Below, in pieces: positions 1 through 7,951 of a stretch of DNA of 64,000 bases (position 1 is its first letter; every line of letters begins with the position of its first letter). The stretch is from Bacteroidota bacterium. Lineage in GTDB: Bacteria; Bacteroidota; Bacteroidia; Chitinophagales; JADJOU01. The notes beneath the pieces are model-generated. The model was not told where the DNA came from, ran no database searches, and worked only from the letters and a program-made list of their open reading frames with translations. A program made the translations under genes and the position numbers. Where the stretch lies: the NCBI GenBank assembly GCA_016713645.1, contig JADJOU010000008.1, positions 124,001 through 188,000 on the forward strand, read 5' to 3'.

Positions 1-1836
1 TATCTGGAGTCCACTTCAACGTGCTTGTTTCTCCAGGCATAATTAATAATTCGGCATTTGTTGCCCCTTTGACAGAAAATCCATGTGGGACATCCCAATC
101 TTGCTCTAAATTGGTAATGTGAAAGTACACTTCATCGCCTAATTTAACCCCTTCAATATTGTCTGGAGAAAAATGTGAACGAATCGCTGTCATATAAATG
201 TGAACTTTATTGCCTTCACGAATCACTTTTGAGTCTTTCTCTCCTTTTGTAACATATTTATGGTTGTTATCCTCAATTTTAAATAATTTGAGTTGGCCAT
301 TATTTCTAATTAAGTCAGCAGGAACCGCTTGAGCGTAATGAGGTTCACCAATAGTAGGGAAATCTAAAATTAGTTGCATTTTATCTCCACTGATATCATA
401 TAGTTGTGCACTTTGAGAGAGTTCAGGACCTGTAGGCAAATAGCGATCTTTGTAATTTTGTTGTAGGCAATGAGGTATTTTCCTGCAGGAGTTTTAGTGT
501 CTCCACCAGGTACACATAGGTGGCCAACAGAATAAAATGTGGCAGCTCTATCAAGAACTTTCAAATCTTTGATATTCCATTTAACAACTTCGGAAGAAAC
601 AAAGAAAGAAGTATATGCATTTCCTTTATTATCAAATTCTGTATGCAAAGGTCCTAGTCCAGGTTTTTTAACTTCGCCATAAAGAGCGGATTCATATTTA
701 ATTACTGGAATTCCTTCATAGTCGCCATCGTAAGATTTATCTGCGATCGCTTTTTGAATTTTATCAAAACTAAAGACAGGGATAAGTGCCGCAAGTTTTC
801 CGCTACCAACTATAAACTCTCCTGTTGGATCAACGTCGCATCCATGTGGCGATTTCGGACATGGAATGAAGTAACAGATATCTGAAAACTCTTTTGAGTC
901 TAGCACGGTTACTTGTGTTTTGATTTCGGAAGTTGCTGAATGTGTAGCATCACTATAGGTGTTGTGTGCGTATTTAACACTTTGTTTCTTTCCTTTTCCT
1001 GCTTTAATATATTCTTCTGCTTTTTTCCAATTTACAGCCATGATAAAGTCTTTATCTTTTTGTGAGGCATTTACCTCTAAAAGAGTACTTGCTTGTTCTG
1101 TATTGTAGCAACTGAAAAAGAACCAACCATGTGATTTCCCTTTACCGGCTCTGCTTAAATCAAAATTGACACCAGGACATTGAATTTGGAATGATAGATC
1201 TAGTTTCCCATCTTCTTTCCCTACACTAATGAACGATAAAGTGCCTTTGAAGTTCTTTTTGTACGTGTTGATAGGAATATCTCCATTGGCATCATCCATC
1301 GGCACGCTGAATCTAGTTCCAGCTACAACATACTCGGTGTTTTCTGTAATGAATGGCGAAGAGTGATTCCCTGCGCTATTGGGCAATTCAATAATTTCTG
1401 CCGTTCTAAAAGTCTTAAGGTCTATTCTAGCTACACGCGGTGTGTTGTTTGCATTGCCAAATGCCCATTTCCCATCATACTCTCCAGCTGTTTTAGAAAG
1501 TTGAACGTGATGTAAATCATCCCAAGGGACAAAACCATGGGAGGTATTTAACATTGGTTTGGTTTCTTCACTATAACCCCATGATTTCTCCGGGTCAACT
1601 GAAAAAACTGGAATTACTCTCAACAATCTGCCGCTTGGAAGGCCATAAACACTCATCTGACCGCTAAAGCCGCCAGATACAAAATTATAGAATTGGTCAA
1701 ATTTACCAGGGGCAACATAAGCTTTTGCTGCAGCATCCCCACTGACTGCATTTTCCGCATTTTTGGGTTTACAAGAAACAATAAAAAGGGCAAATAAAAT
1801 TGCCAAAAAGGAACTCGTTTGAATTGATTTTGTCAT
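1..1836 (-). CDS. nosZ: Nitrous-oxide reductase NosZ, Sec/lipoprotein type; 3' end off window, one frameshift
   Basis: Terminal reductase of denitrification, N2O to N2, in the periplasm. The N-terminus is a Sec lipoprotein signal (LFALFIVSC, lipid Cys about residue 22), not a Tat signal, as in clade II NosZ. CuZ-site motifs are visible: DDLHHVQLS (about residues 107-114), PHGCDVDP and GPLHTEFD. Past AGKYLIAYNK the frame breaks at the T-run 456-459 (minus strand A4; A5 would restore it). The next frame continues without stops to base 1 with NosZ sequence, including DRYLPTGPE and the cupredoxin segment DWDVPHGFSV with a CuA-type His. The CuA cysteines lie beyond the left edge. It follows the cytochrome c gene by 18 bases, so they are probably one operon. 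The frameshift is more likely a sequence error than inactivation, because the downstream frame is fully conserved. Confidence 0.95.
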
Positions 1837-1854
1837 TGCTATAAATTTAAAATA

Positions 1855-2358
1855 TTATTTAATTCCGTCGTTTTTGCGCATAAATTCTAATATGTGTCTT
1901 GCATCATCATCAGTTAGGCTTTGGTTGGGCATTCTCACTAAGCATAATTCTAGCGATGCTTGCAAAGCGGGGTCTTTATCAATCATAGGGTCTGGATTTG
2001 TGATAAAATTCATAATCCATTCAGGGGCTTTTCGTGAAGTGACACCCTTCCATCCTGGACCGACAAGTTTCTCATCACTTAATTTGTGACAAGAAGTGCA
2101 TTTTGTTCCTGAAATAGCTTCTCCAGAAACAGCCATTTTAGCGTCAAGCTGAGCGCCAATACTGACATTTTCAGCTGTAAATTTTCCTTCACCACGCTTA
2201 GGATCATATGCTTGAGCATCTTCGATCATTGATGCAGGCGCTTCTGTTGATGGTGCAGCGGCGTTCTCGGTTTCAGATTTCGGTGTATTGCCTCCGCCGC
2301 ACGAAAGGAGACTGATTGTAATAGCGGCTGTTAAAAAAAAAGAAAATGACTTTTTCAT
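1855..2358 (-). CDS. Single-haem c-type cytochrome lipoprotein of the nos operon
   Basis: A 167-residue protein with lipoprotein signal SLLSC (Cys 20), a low-complexity Ala/Pro/Glu linker, then a class I cytochrome c domain. The haem motif CTSCH is at residues 87-91 and the probable axial Met is in VRMPNQ near residue 143. The start at 2358 (MKKSFSFF) is chosen over an in-frame upstream ATG at 2424 because it begins the signal peptide and the longer version would include the promoter. Directly upstream of nosZ on the same strand, it is probably the electron donor to NosZ. That partnership is inferred from position, as in other Bacteroidota nos clusters. Confidence 0.9.
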   Translation of the reverse strand: MKKSFSFFLTAAITISLLSCGGGNTPKSETENAAAPSTEAPASMIEDAQAYDPKRGEGKFTAENVSIGAQLDAKMAVSGEAISGTKCTSCHKLSDEKLVGPGWKGVTSRKAPEWIMNFITNPDPMIDKDPALQASLELCLVRMPNQSLTDDDARHILEFMRKNDGIK

Positions 2359-2377
2359 ATTGTATTTAATTATTTCG

Positions 2378-2385
2378 CAAAAATA
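2378..2385 (-). promoter_or_regulatory. Predicted -7 element of the cytochrome c-nosZ operon
   Basis: Reads TATTTTTG on the minus strand, an exact match to the Bacteroidota -7 consensus TAnnTTTG. It lies 19 bases upstream of the cytochrome start, so transcription should begin near 2372. No TTTG or TTG is seen at the -33 position, where the FNR-like palindrome sits instead. Confidence 0.6.
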
Positions 2386-2407
2386 TTTAATCACAAATGA
2401 AGAATTT

Positions 2408-2421
2408 ATGATTTGAATCAT
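2408..2421. promoter_or_regulatory. FNR/CRP-family-like operator upstream of the nos operon
   Basis: ATGATTTGAATCAT is an inverted repeat of the form TGAT-N4-ATCA, the core of the FNR/DNR consensus TTGAT-N4-ATCAA with the outer base changed on both sides. Its centre is about 42 bases upstream of the predicted start of transcription at 2372, the class II activator position. It replaces a recognisable -33 element. Inference: an oxygen- or NO-responsive CRP/FNR protein activates nos expression here. Confidence 0.55.
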
Positions 2422-2597
2422 CATATCGAATTGAAAAATTTCTATTTTATATAAAAACTTAAGGGAGGTCGTTTAAACATAAGCGTTAAGCATCTGCTAA
2501 TCAAGCTCGTACCACTCTGTGACAGAAATGGCGGCACAAAATATATTTTAAAAACAGATCCATTTTCTTTTAAAGTCAGTATATTTAAATGGACAGA

Positions 2598-2632
2598 TTA
2601 AAAATAAAGATAAAAAACTCTTTTTATTTTAA
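2598..2632. promoter_or_regulatory. AT-rich inverted repeat overlapping the rrf2 promoter
   Basis: Left arm 2598-2609 (TTAAAAATAAAG) and right arm 2620-2632 (CTTTTTATTTTAA) form an imperfect dyad just upstream of the -7 element of the Rrf2 gene. An Rrf2 regulator commonly binds AT-rich dyads in its own promoter, so autoregulation is possible. Base composition alone makes such repeats common here. Confidence 0.3.
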
Positions 2633-2642
2633 AATTTATCAT

Positions 2643-2650
2643 TAGTTTTG
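2643..2650 (+). promoter_or_regulatory. Predicted -7 element for the Rrf2 gene
   Basis: TAGTTTTG matches TAnnTTTG exactly and ends 18 bases before the chosen ATG at 2669. This argues against the alternative TTG start at 2648, which would lie inside the promoter element. Confidence 0.55.
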
Positions 2651-2668
2651 CTTTGTAAACGAATAGAG

Positions 2669-3103
2669 ATGTTTTCAAAATCCTGTGAATATGCAATTAA
2701 GGCGATGATTTTTGTAGCACAAAAGTCAGATAATGAAACGCGCATTGGCGTGAAGGAGATTGCGAAGGGAACAGATGCACCAGAGCATTTCATCGCAAAG
2801 ATTATGCAAGATTTGAGCCGTAGAAAATTGATTCATTCCGTCAAAGGACCCAATGGAGGCTTTTATATGGATAAGCAAGATTTGATGAGTTCAATAGCGG
2901 ATGTCGTGAGAGCAATTGATGGAGATAAGATTTATTCTGATTGTGTATTGGGCCTAAAGGCTTGTTCAGAGAAAAACCCTTGTCCTGTGCATCATGAGTA
3001 TAAAGAGGTGAAGAAAAACCTCATCAAGATGATTGAGAAGAATACCATCGGGGAGTTTAAAGAGAAGTTAGATTCAGGCAAATATTTTTTGAAGAATAAT
3101 TAA
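2669..3103 (+). CDS. Rrf2-family transcriptional regulator (NsrR/IscR-like, likely Fe-S)
   Basis: A 144-residue winged-helix regulator of the Rrf2 family. N-terminal MFSKSCEYAIKAM and the wing segment KGPNGGFYM are characteristic. Three cysteines at about residues 92, 99 and 105 have the spacing of the Fe-S cluster ligands of IscR and NsrR. Start chosen at ATG 2669. Divergent from the cytochrome c-nosZ operon across a roughly 310-base shared region holding an AT-rich dyad and an FNR-like box. Inference: an NO- or redox-sensing regulator of the nos genes or of itself. Confidence 0.9.
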   Translation: MFSKSCEYAIKAMIFVAQKSDNETRIGVKEIAKGTDAPEHFIAKIMQDLSRRKLIHSVKGPNGGFYMDKQDLMSSIADVVRAIDGDKIYSDCVLGLKACSEKNPCPVHHEYKEVKKNLIKMIEKNTIGEFKEKLDSGKYFLKNN

Positions 3104-3152
3104 TTTGTGAAGCCATATTTAAAAGTGATTTCCAGATTTAAATAGATACCTT

Positions 3153-3608
3153 ATGAAACATTTTACAAAAATCCTCTGTCCATTCGATTTTTCTGAATTC
3201 TCAGAAGAGGCTATTAAGTATGCGATTAAATTAGCAGATCCCACAACTGAGATTACGCTTTTCAATGTCGTGCAATTGCCGTATATCATGGATCCCAACG
3301 GACTTGCTTATTATGATGTCAAAGAAGAGGAAGTGATGAAATCAGCTGAAGAGGCGTTAAATAAAAAAATTGAAGCACTGAAGGCGTCGTGTCCAGATAA
3401 TATTTTTAGCAAAGATTATGCGGTGAGCAATGATCCCGCGGAAGCGATTTTAGATAAGCAGAGCAAGGGCGCTTATGAATTGGTCGTAATGGGCTCTCAC
3501 GGCAGAAAGGGCTTTGGTCGAATTTTGATGGGAAGTGTCTCTGAATCCGTATTGCGAGAGGCGAATTGTCCCGTTTTAATTATTAAAAAAGTGGCAGAGA
3601 AGAAATAA
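3153..3608 (+). CDS. Universal stress protein, UspA family
   Basis: A 151-residue single Usp domain. The N-terminal beta strand KILCPFDFSEFSEEA and the C-terminal ATP-binding motif GSHGRKGFGRILMGSVS (G-x2-G-x9-G-S/T pattern) are clear, so it is probably the ATP-binding subtype. It lies 49 bases after the Rrf2 gene on the same strand, possibly cotranscribed, which would fit Usp induction under oxygen limitation. Exact role unknown. Confidence 0.93.
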   Translation: MKHFTKILCPFDFSEFSEEAIKYAIKLADPTTEITLFNVVQLPYIMDPNGLAYYDVKEEEVMKSAEEALNKKIEALKASCPDNIFSKDYAVSNDPAEAILDKQSKGAYELVVMGSHGRKGFGRILMGSVSESVLREANCPVLIIKKVAEKK

Positions 3609-3659
3609 GCATAAAAACAAACACAAGTATATTATTAATAAACAATTAAAAATCACAAA

Positions 3660-4037
3660 ATGAAAGAGAGTATTTCGCATTTGCATATGGTATGCAACGA
3701 TTGGACAAGAGAATTGGAGTTTTACAAATCAGAGATTCCGTTTTTTAAAAAGAGATTAGAAGAAGTCGCTTCTAAGAATACATCGAAAGAAGTTTCTGTT
3801 CAAATCGAACATTTCGAGAATAAATTTAGAATCATGAGCATTCATGTGGATGAATTATTGCACGATGTTAAATTGAAGAACGAGCATTTGTTGGGCAATG
3901 CCGCTGCTATGCCTACCTATATCAACATCAAGATGGTTGAAAAGGACGGCAATATTGAAGAACTCATCGCATTTACAGCGAATGATTTCAACACTACTAA
4001 AAAAGAATTCTATCAGTTCTTGAGCAAGAATATGTAA
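3660..4037 (+). CDS. Conserved-looking hypothetical protein, helical
   Basis: 125 residues, no signal peptide or membrane segment. Not recognised as a named family. It is rich in Glu and Lys and mostly helical by eye, with a likely coiled segment around residues 16-50. It follows the UspA gene by 51 bases on the same strand and ends before the convergent TolC-like gene. The co-directional Rrf2-Usp-hypothetical arrangement suggests a small stress-related protein, but no function can be assigned. Confidence 0.7.
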   Translation: MKESISHLHMVCNDWTRELEFYKSEIPFFKKRLEEVASKNTSKEVSVQIEHFENKFRIMSIHVDELLHDVKLKNEHLLGNAAAMPTYINIKMVEKDGNIEELIAFTANDFNTTKKEFYQFLSKNM

Positions 4038-4080
4038 GAAAGGCTATTTCAAAATGTTGCGCAAAACATATAGTCAGCAC

Positions 4081-5301
4081 TCAATTGATTAAGTAATTTT
4101 TTTCATCGAGTTTGTATTGTTTGCTCAGCCATTGAACATAGGACTTCATCAATTTATATTCAAGTTCTGCCAAGGCAATACTTTTCCTCGTCTCAATGAG
4201 TTTCAATTTGAGCAATAAAAGAGGATCGGTATTGCCTTTCTCTTTCATCGTCTTCGCACTGAATTTTGCATTGAATTCATCCATCTGCTTTTTAAAAGCA
4301 GTATGGTTTTGAATGAGGGTATTGAGTTTAATCAATGACAATTCAATTTCAGTTTCAAATTTGTCTTTTTCTAATTGGTATTTGCGCTCAGCATCTAATC
4401 GATCGAGATGCGCATTTTGTATTTTCAATCTGTCGGAATTTGGGAAGGGGATATTCAATCCAACACCAAAAGCAATTCTCGTATCGAATAGATCGTTTTT
4501 TTTGAGACTATCTTGATAGCTAATCTGCCAAAAATTGAGGATATTATAATGACTTCGACGAATGACTTGTTCCTTAATAGCATTGACTTCAATCTGCCCG
4601 CGGCGCTTTAAAATAGAGGGATTTTCAACAAGATCTGCCGTGCTGCCTAAACGAGTATGTGCCCTTATTTTATCTATGGATATGATATTGCTGAAATCAA
4701 TATTAGGCGAAGCGGAACTGTCTTTCAACCAATATTTCATTGTTTTAGACCATTCGATTTTTTTCAATTGGTTTTCTTCCAGCTCTGATTGAATTTTTTG
4801 ATTGTCCTCTTCTATTTCAATGATGTCTTCAATTTTATTGTTGATGCCAAGCTCAATTTGTTTGTATACGAGTGCTTTTTTATCTTCAATTAATTGTTTT
4901 AGGGTGTCGAGCTGTTTTTCTTTGATATGGGTAAAGTAATATTCGACCAACCCTTCATACCTCAGTTTGAGTTCTTCGTGATAGACAATGGTGTTTTCTG
5001 ACTCTTCTATTTGCATCGTTGGCTTGAGCATTTTGCGCTGGGCAACAATAGCGGCGATGCTATTATTTCTAAATCGCAAAGCGTATGAATGCGGCATATA
5101 ATCCAAGATTTCACTATTCAATCGCACCGTTACTTGTTCTAAAAATGGAAGGCGAAGTTTATGTGTTTTTAAATAATCCAGTTTTTCATTAAAGGCATTT
5201 TGATTGGCAGTAGATATCACATCCTGCATGCTATATTGGGCAATGACAGAGCCTGGCGCTATAGAGATAGAAAGTAAAAAAAGGCAAATGAACTTTTTCA
5301 A
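4081..5301 (-). CDS. TolC-like outer-membrane efflux protein
   Basis: 406 residues with a cleavable signal peptide (MKKFICLFLLSISIAPGSVIAQ). The rest shows the long alternating coiled-coil helices of outer-membrane factors, and RIAFGVGLNIPFP resembles the strand region of TolC barrels. The sequence is divergent and the two TolC repeats are not strongly conserved. Last gene of a four-gene operon (DUF4956, LTD, HlyD, TolC), 8 bases after the HlyD gene. It probably forms the outer-membrane channel for that adaptor, and perhaps for the divergent ABC transporter, which has no TolC gene of its own. Confidence 0.8.
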   Translation of the reverse strand: MKKFICLFLLSISIAPGSVIAQYSMQDVISTANQNAFNEKLDYLKTHKLRLPFLEQVTVRLNSEILDYMPHSYALRFRNNSIAAIVAQRKMLKPTMQIEESENTIVYHEELKLRYEGLVEYYFTHIKEKQLDTLKQLIEDKKALVYKQIELGINNKIEDIIEIEEDNQKIQSELEENQLKKIEWSKTMKYWLKDSSASPNIDFSNIISIDKIRAHTRLGSTADLVENPSILKRRGQIEVNAIKEQVIRRSHYNILNFWQISYQDSLKKNDLFDTRIAFGVGLNIPFPNSDRLKIQNAHLDRLDAERKYQLEKDKFETEIELSLIKLNTLIQNHTAFKKQMDEFNAKFSAKTMKEKGNTDPLLLLKLKLIETRKSIALAELEYKLMKSYVQWLSKQYKLDEKNYLIN

Positions 5302-5309
5302 CGAGGATT

Positions 5310-6299
5310 TTATTTAAAAAGGATTTTAACTTTTTCCCCTTGAAGGAATAAATTATCTGAGGGGATTTGCAATTGAATTTCTCTACCCCATGTCTTTAGC
5401 TCAGGAATTTTTCTAAGCCGCTCAGGCAGCATCGCTACGCGATTTCCCAAGCCAACGACTTTCCCTTTTATTTTATAATTGGGGTCGTGAATAGAGTAAA
5501 TCATGAGTTCTTGATGTAATTTTATTTCAGCGAGATTGCCTTCGCCGATATATGTTGTAACAATGTTTGGTCGCGTGTCGTAGATTTTCATCAGCACAGT
5601 ATAAGCATTGACCTTGTCTCCTTTTTGGAACAATAATTCACCGATGATGCCCGATTGAGGGGCAAATATTTTCAAATCGCTCTCTTGTTTTTTGAGCAAG
5701 TTCAATTCATTGGATATCTTGGCAATCTTGGCTTCAATGGGCGCTGCTATTCCCTTGTATTCTATCTGCGCCTTATTGATTTCCGCTTCGACGACTTTGT
5801 TTTCCTCGATATATTGGTTTTGTAATGCCGCAATTTTTTGTCGAATAATTTGGTCGTCGATATTTTTAATGTCGAAGGTTTGAATACTCGACAACAATTT
5901 TATTTGAATGGATTGTTCAACTTCAAGGGCTTTAATTTTCTCATTAAAATTGGTTTGAATCAATTTTTTACTCGCAGTTAATTTTTCTATTTCTCCATTT
6001 ACACGCGCTAAGTCATTGGCTTTTTTTAATTCCAATTCGCGGATTTCAAAGTTTAGATTGTTGAATTTTATGGGCAAATCGGTTCTCTCTACTATGGCCA
6101 AGGCTTGATTGGTCTCAATGCGCTCCCCTAATGCCACCTTGATCTCTTTGATCTCAATAGGATATTCCAAATTGATGGAGCGGATCTGATTTTCAGCAAT
6201 GCCATAAAACTCCGACGATTGAATAATGTATTTTTGGGCTACAAAGTATAGCGCAATAATTCCTAGAAAGAGGGTAATGTAGATACTATTTATTTTCAT
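5310..6299 (-). CDS. HlyD-family membrane fusion (periplasmic adaptor) protein
   Basis: 329 residues with an N-terminal membrane anchor (about residues 7-26), a first half-lipoyl segment (IKEIKVALGERIETNQALAI), a long coiled-coil hairpin (about 80-210), the second half-lipoyl segment (FAPQSGIIGELLFQKGDKV) and a beta-barrel domain. This is the HlyD/EmrA architecture. Its start overlaps the repaired end of the lamin-tail gene by 14 bases, and TolC follows, so translation of the operon is coupled. No inner-membrane ATPase or permease lies in this operon. DUF4956 is the only other membrane component. Confidence 0.88.
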   Translation of the reverse strand: MKINSIYITLFLGIIALYFVAQKYIIQSSEFYGIAENQIRSINLEYPIEIKEIKVALGERIETNQALAIVERTDLPIKFNNLNFEIRELELKKANDLARVNGEIEKLTASKKLIQTNFNEKIKALEVEQSIQIKLLSSIQTFDIKNIDDQIIRQKIAALQNQYIEENKVVEAEINKAQIEYKGIAAPIEAKIAKISNELNLLKKQESDLKIFAPQSGIIGELLFQKGDKVNAYTVLMKIYDTRPNIVTTYIGEGNLAEIKLHQELMIYSIHDPNYKIKGKVVGLGNRVAMLPERLRKIPELKTWGREIQLQIPSDNLFLQGEKVKILFK

Positions 6300-7027
6300 G
6301 AATAATAAATGGCTTACGAGTTTTGTTTATCTCTAAATAGTATTGCCCCTAATGAAATGTCAGTGATGTCGATGTCACCGTTATATAGACCGATTTTAAT
6401 GGTTTTACCGCTCAGGTCGAGGATCTTATAAGCGGCGTTGTTCAATGATTCTGATTCGTTCAAATACAATTTGCGCGATGTCGGATTTGGGTGAATAGTA
6501 ATGGGAAGTTCTTGGGTATTCTCGATAGAGACGACCTCTCCGCCATTGCTATAATTATGCGTGGAAGTGCGAATGGAAAAAGGGCCGGTTCCATTGGGAT
6601 AGCGGGCATAAGATTTATCAGTTACTTGAGCCCCATATGTTATTTGGTCAATGATGTTTTTATTGCTATCGACAAGTAATACCATTTCCCCTAATGAAGA
6701 GAGCTTAAAATTGACATGGTTGGTATTGCCTTGAGAACTATCCTCATCTGCCCAGAATATGACATATCCCTTGGCGGGAATAATAGTTCCTTTTTTAATT
6801 TTCCATTTTTTTAAATCACCACTGGAGTCCGTCAAATAATATCCAGATAAATCAAATGCGCTATTCGAGGTATTGTAAAGCTCTATCCAGTCGTCATATT
6901 CCCCAGCATTGTCTTTGACAATGGTGGTGTTTGATGCCATAATCTCATTGATGACAACCTGACCAATCGCGCATGTAGAACTAATTGATATAAATAGGAT
7001 GAAAAGGGATCGAATAAAAAGTCTCAT
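6286..7027 (-). CDS. Lamin-tail-domain (LTD) surface protein with T9SS sorting domain; one frameshift
   Basis: A signal peptide is followed by a lamin tail domain (about residues 24-160: VVINEIMASN, GEYDDWIELYN, FDLSGYYLTD, GYVIFWADED) and a C-terminal T9SS type A sorting domain starting ITIHPNPTSRKLYL. In the uncorrected frame the sorting domain ends abruptly after DITDISLGAIL at 6314. Dropping one G from the minus-strand G4 run (6346-6349) gives the canonical tail ISLGQYYLEINKTRKPFII with a stop at 6286, inside the HlyD start. I therefore annotate a one-base error. The protein is probably exported and anchored at the cell surface. Its partnership with DUF4956, HlyD and TolC is unexplained. 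Confidence 0.85.
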
Positions 7028-7057
7028 TATTAGGGTATTGGATTTATTTTATGTAGT

Positions 7058-7750
7058 TTAAACTTCTTCAGGCTCAGCTTTTATGGAGAATCTAAGCTTG
7101 CTAACGCCCTCTAGGCTATTCATGGCATTGATTACTTCAAAATGCTTAATGTCTTTTTTAAGAATGACTTTATATTGGTATTCGTATTCTTGTTTTTCTC
7201 CCTCTGTGATCAAATCAAGTCGAAATAAAATAAATTTATCACAATACTTTACCAATAGCTGATTGATGGTTTTTTCGGCTTCTTGGGGATTGGTTTTGAG
7301 GATAAATCTCAAGACATTGAAATGGTTGTTGGCGCTGCTATAAGGCGTAATGACGAATAAAAATGCGATGAGGCAGAATGCAAGCGTTCCGATGATGGCG
7401 GCATTGAATCCATATACTCCACAGCCGATGCCCACGGCAAATGAGGCAAACATGAAGATGGTATTTCTCGGGTGATTGATATTAAATCGCAATCTAATTA
7501 TGGCCATGGCGCCGAGCAGCCCTATTCCTCTGCCGACGCTATCTCCGATAGCGAGCATAATCATGCAAGCGACGATAGCGCTTAGAAAAAGGGATTGAAT
7601 GAAATTCCCTGGGGTAGTTATTTCCTTGGTCGTCTTTTCATAAGTAAATGAAATCAACCCGACCAATACAAATGTCAATAGATATGCAAAGAACAGCCCA
7701 ATATTGGTGGGATTGTCGGCAAAACTTTGAATCTGAGTGTGATCAAACAT
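7058..7750 (-). CDS. DUF4956 integral membrane protein
   Basis: 230 residues. About four membrane segments occupy the first 140 residues, with the DUF4956 signature IGDSVGRGIGLLGAMAIIRLRF followed by HPRNTIFMFASFAVGIGCGVYGF. A cytoplasmic alpha/beta domain follows (about 150-230). In other bacteria this family often sits beside VTC-type polyphosphate polymerase and CotH-kinase genes. Neither is present here. First gene of the operon running to the TolC gene. Function unknown, but the membrane topology would allow a role as the inner-membrane part of an envelope machine. Confidence 0.88.
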   Translation of the reverse strand: MFDHTQIQSFADNPTNIGLFFAYLLTFVLVGLISFTYEKTTKEITTPGNFIQSLFLSAIVACMIMLAIGDSVGRGIGLLGAMAIIRLRFNINHPRNTIFMFASFAVGIGCGVYGFNAAIIGTLAFCLIAFLFVITPYSSANNHFNVLRFILKTNPQEAEKTINQLLVKYCDKFILFRLDLITEGEKQEYEYQYKVILKKDIKHFEVINAMNSLEGVSKLRFSIKAEPEEV

Positions 7751-7938
7751 CCGGTAGGTTTTTGGTAAAGGTAAAAAAAAATTAACAAATTGGTAACAGC
7801 CTTTTCTGATAATACTTTATTGGAGTTACGCTATGAAAATTGAAAAGGATGCGTGGATTGATTCACTACTAAAAGGGATGCCGTTGAAAAATGTAATCGA
7901 TTTCGTTGTAATAAAACGCATAAGCTCATCAATGTTTG

Positions 7939-7946
7939 TATTTTTG
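7939..7946 (+). promoter_or_regulatory. Predicted -7 element abutting the adaptor gene start
   Basis: TATTTTTG, exact TAnnTTTG match, ends only 5 bases before ATG 7952. Transcription would start at or next to the start codon, implying a leaderless or nearly leaderless mRNA. It also argues for ATG 7952 over the in-frame GTG at 7946. Confidence 0.5.
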
Positions 7947-7951
7947 TGGTC

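Noticed and set aside
4081..7750. Classical CotH-VTC-DUF4956 polyphosphate/spore-coat-like cluster.
   Set aside because: No VTC or CotH domain could be found in the operon or its surroundings, so that label would be wrong here.
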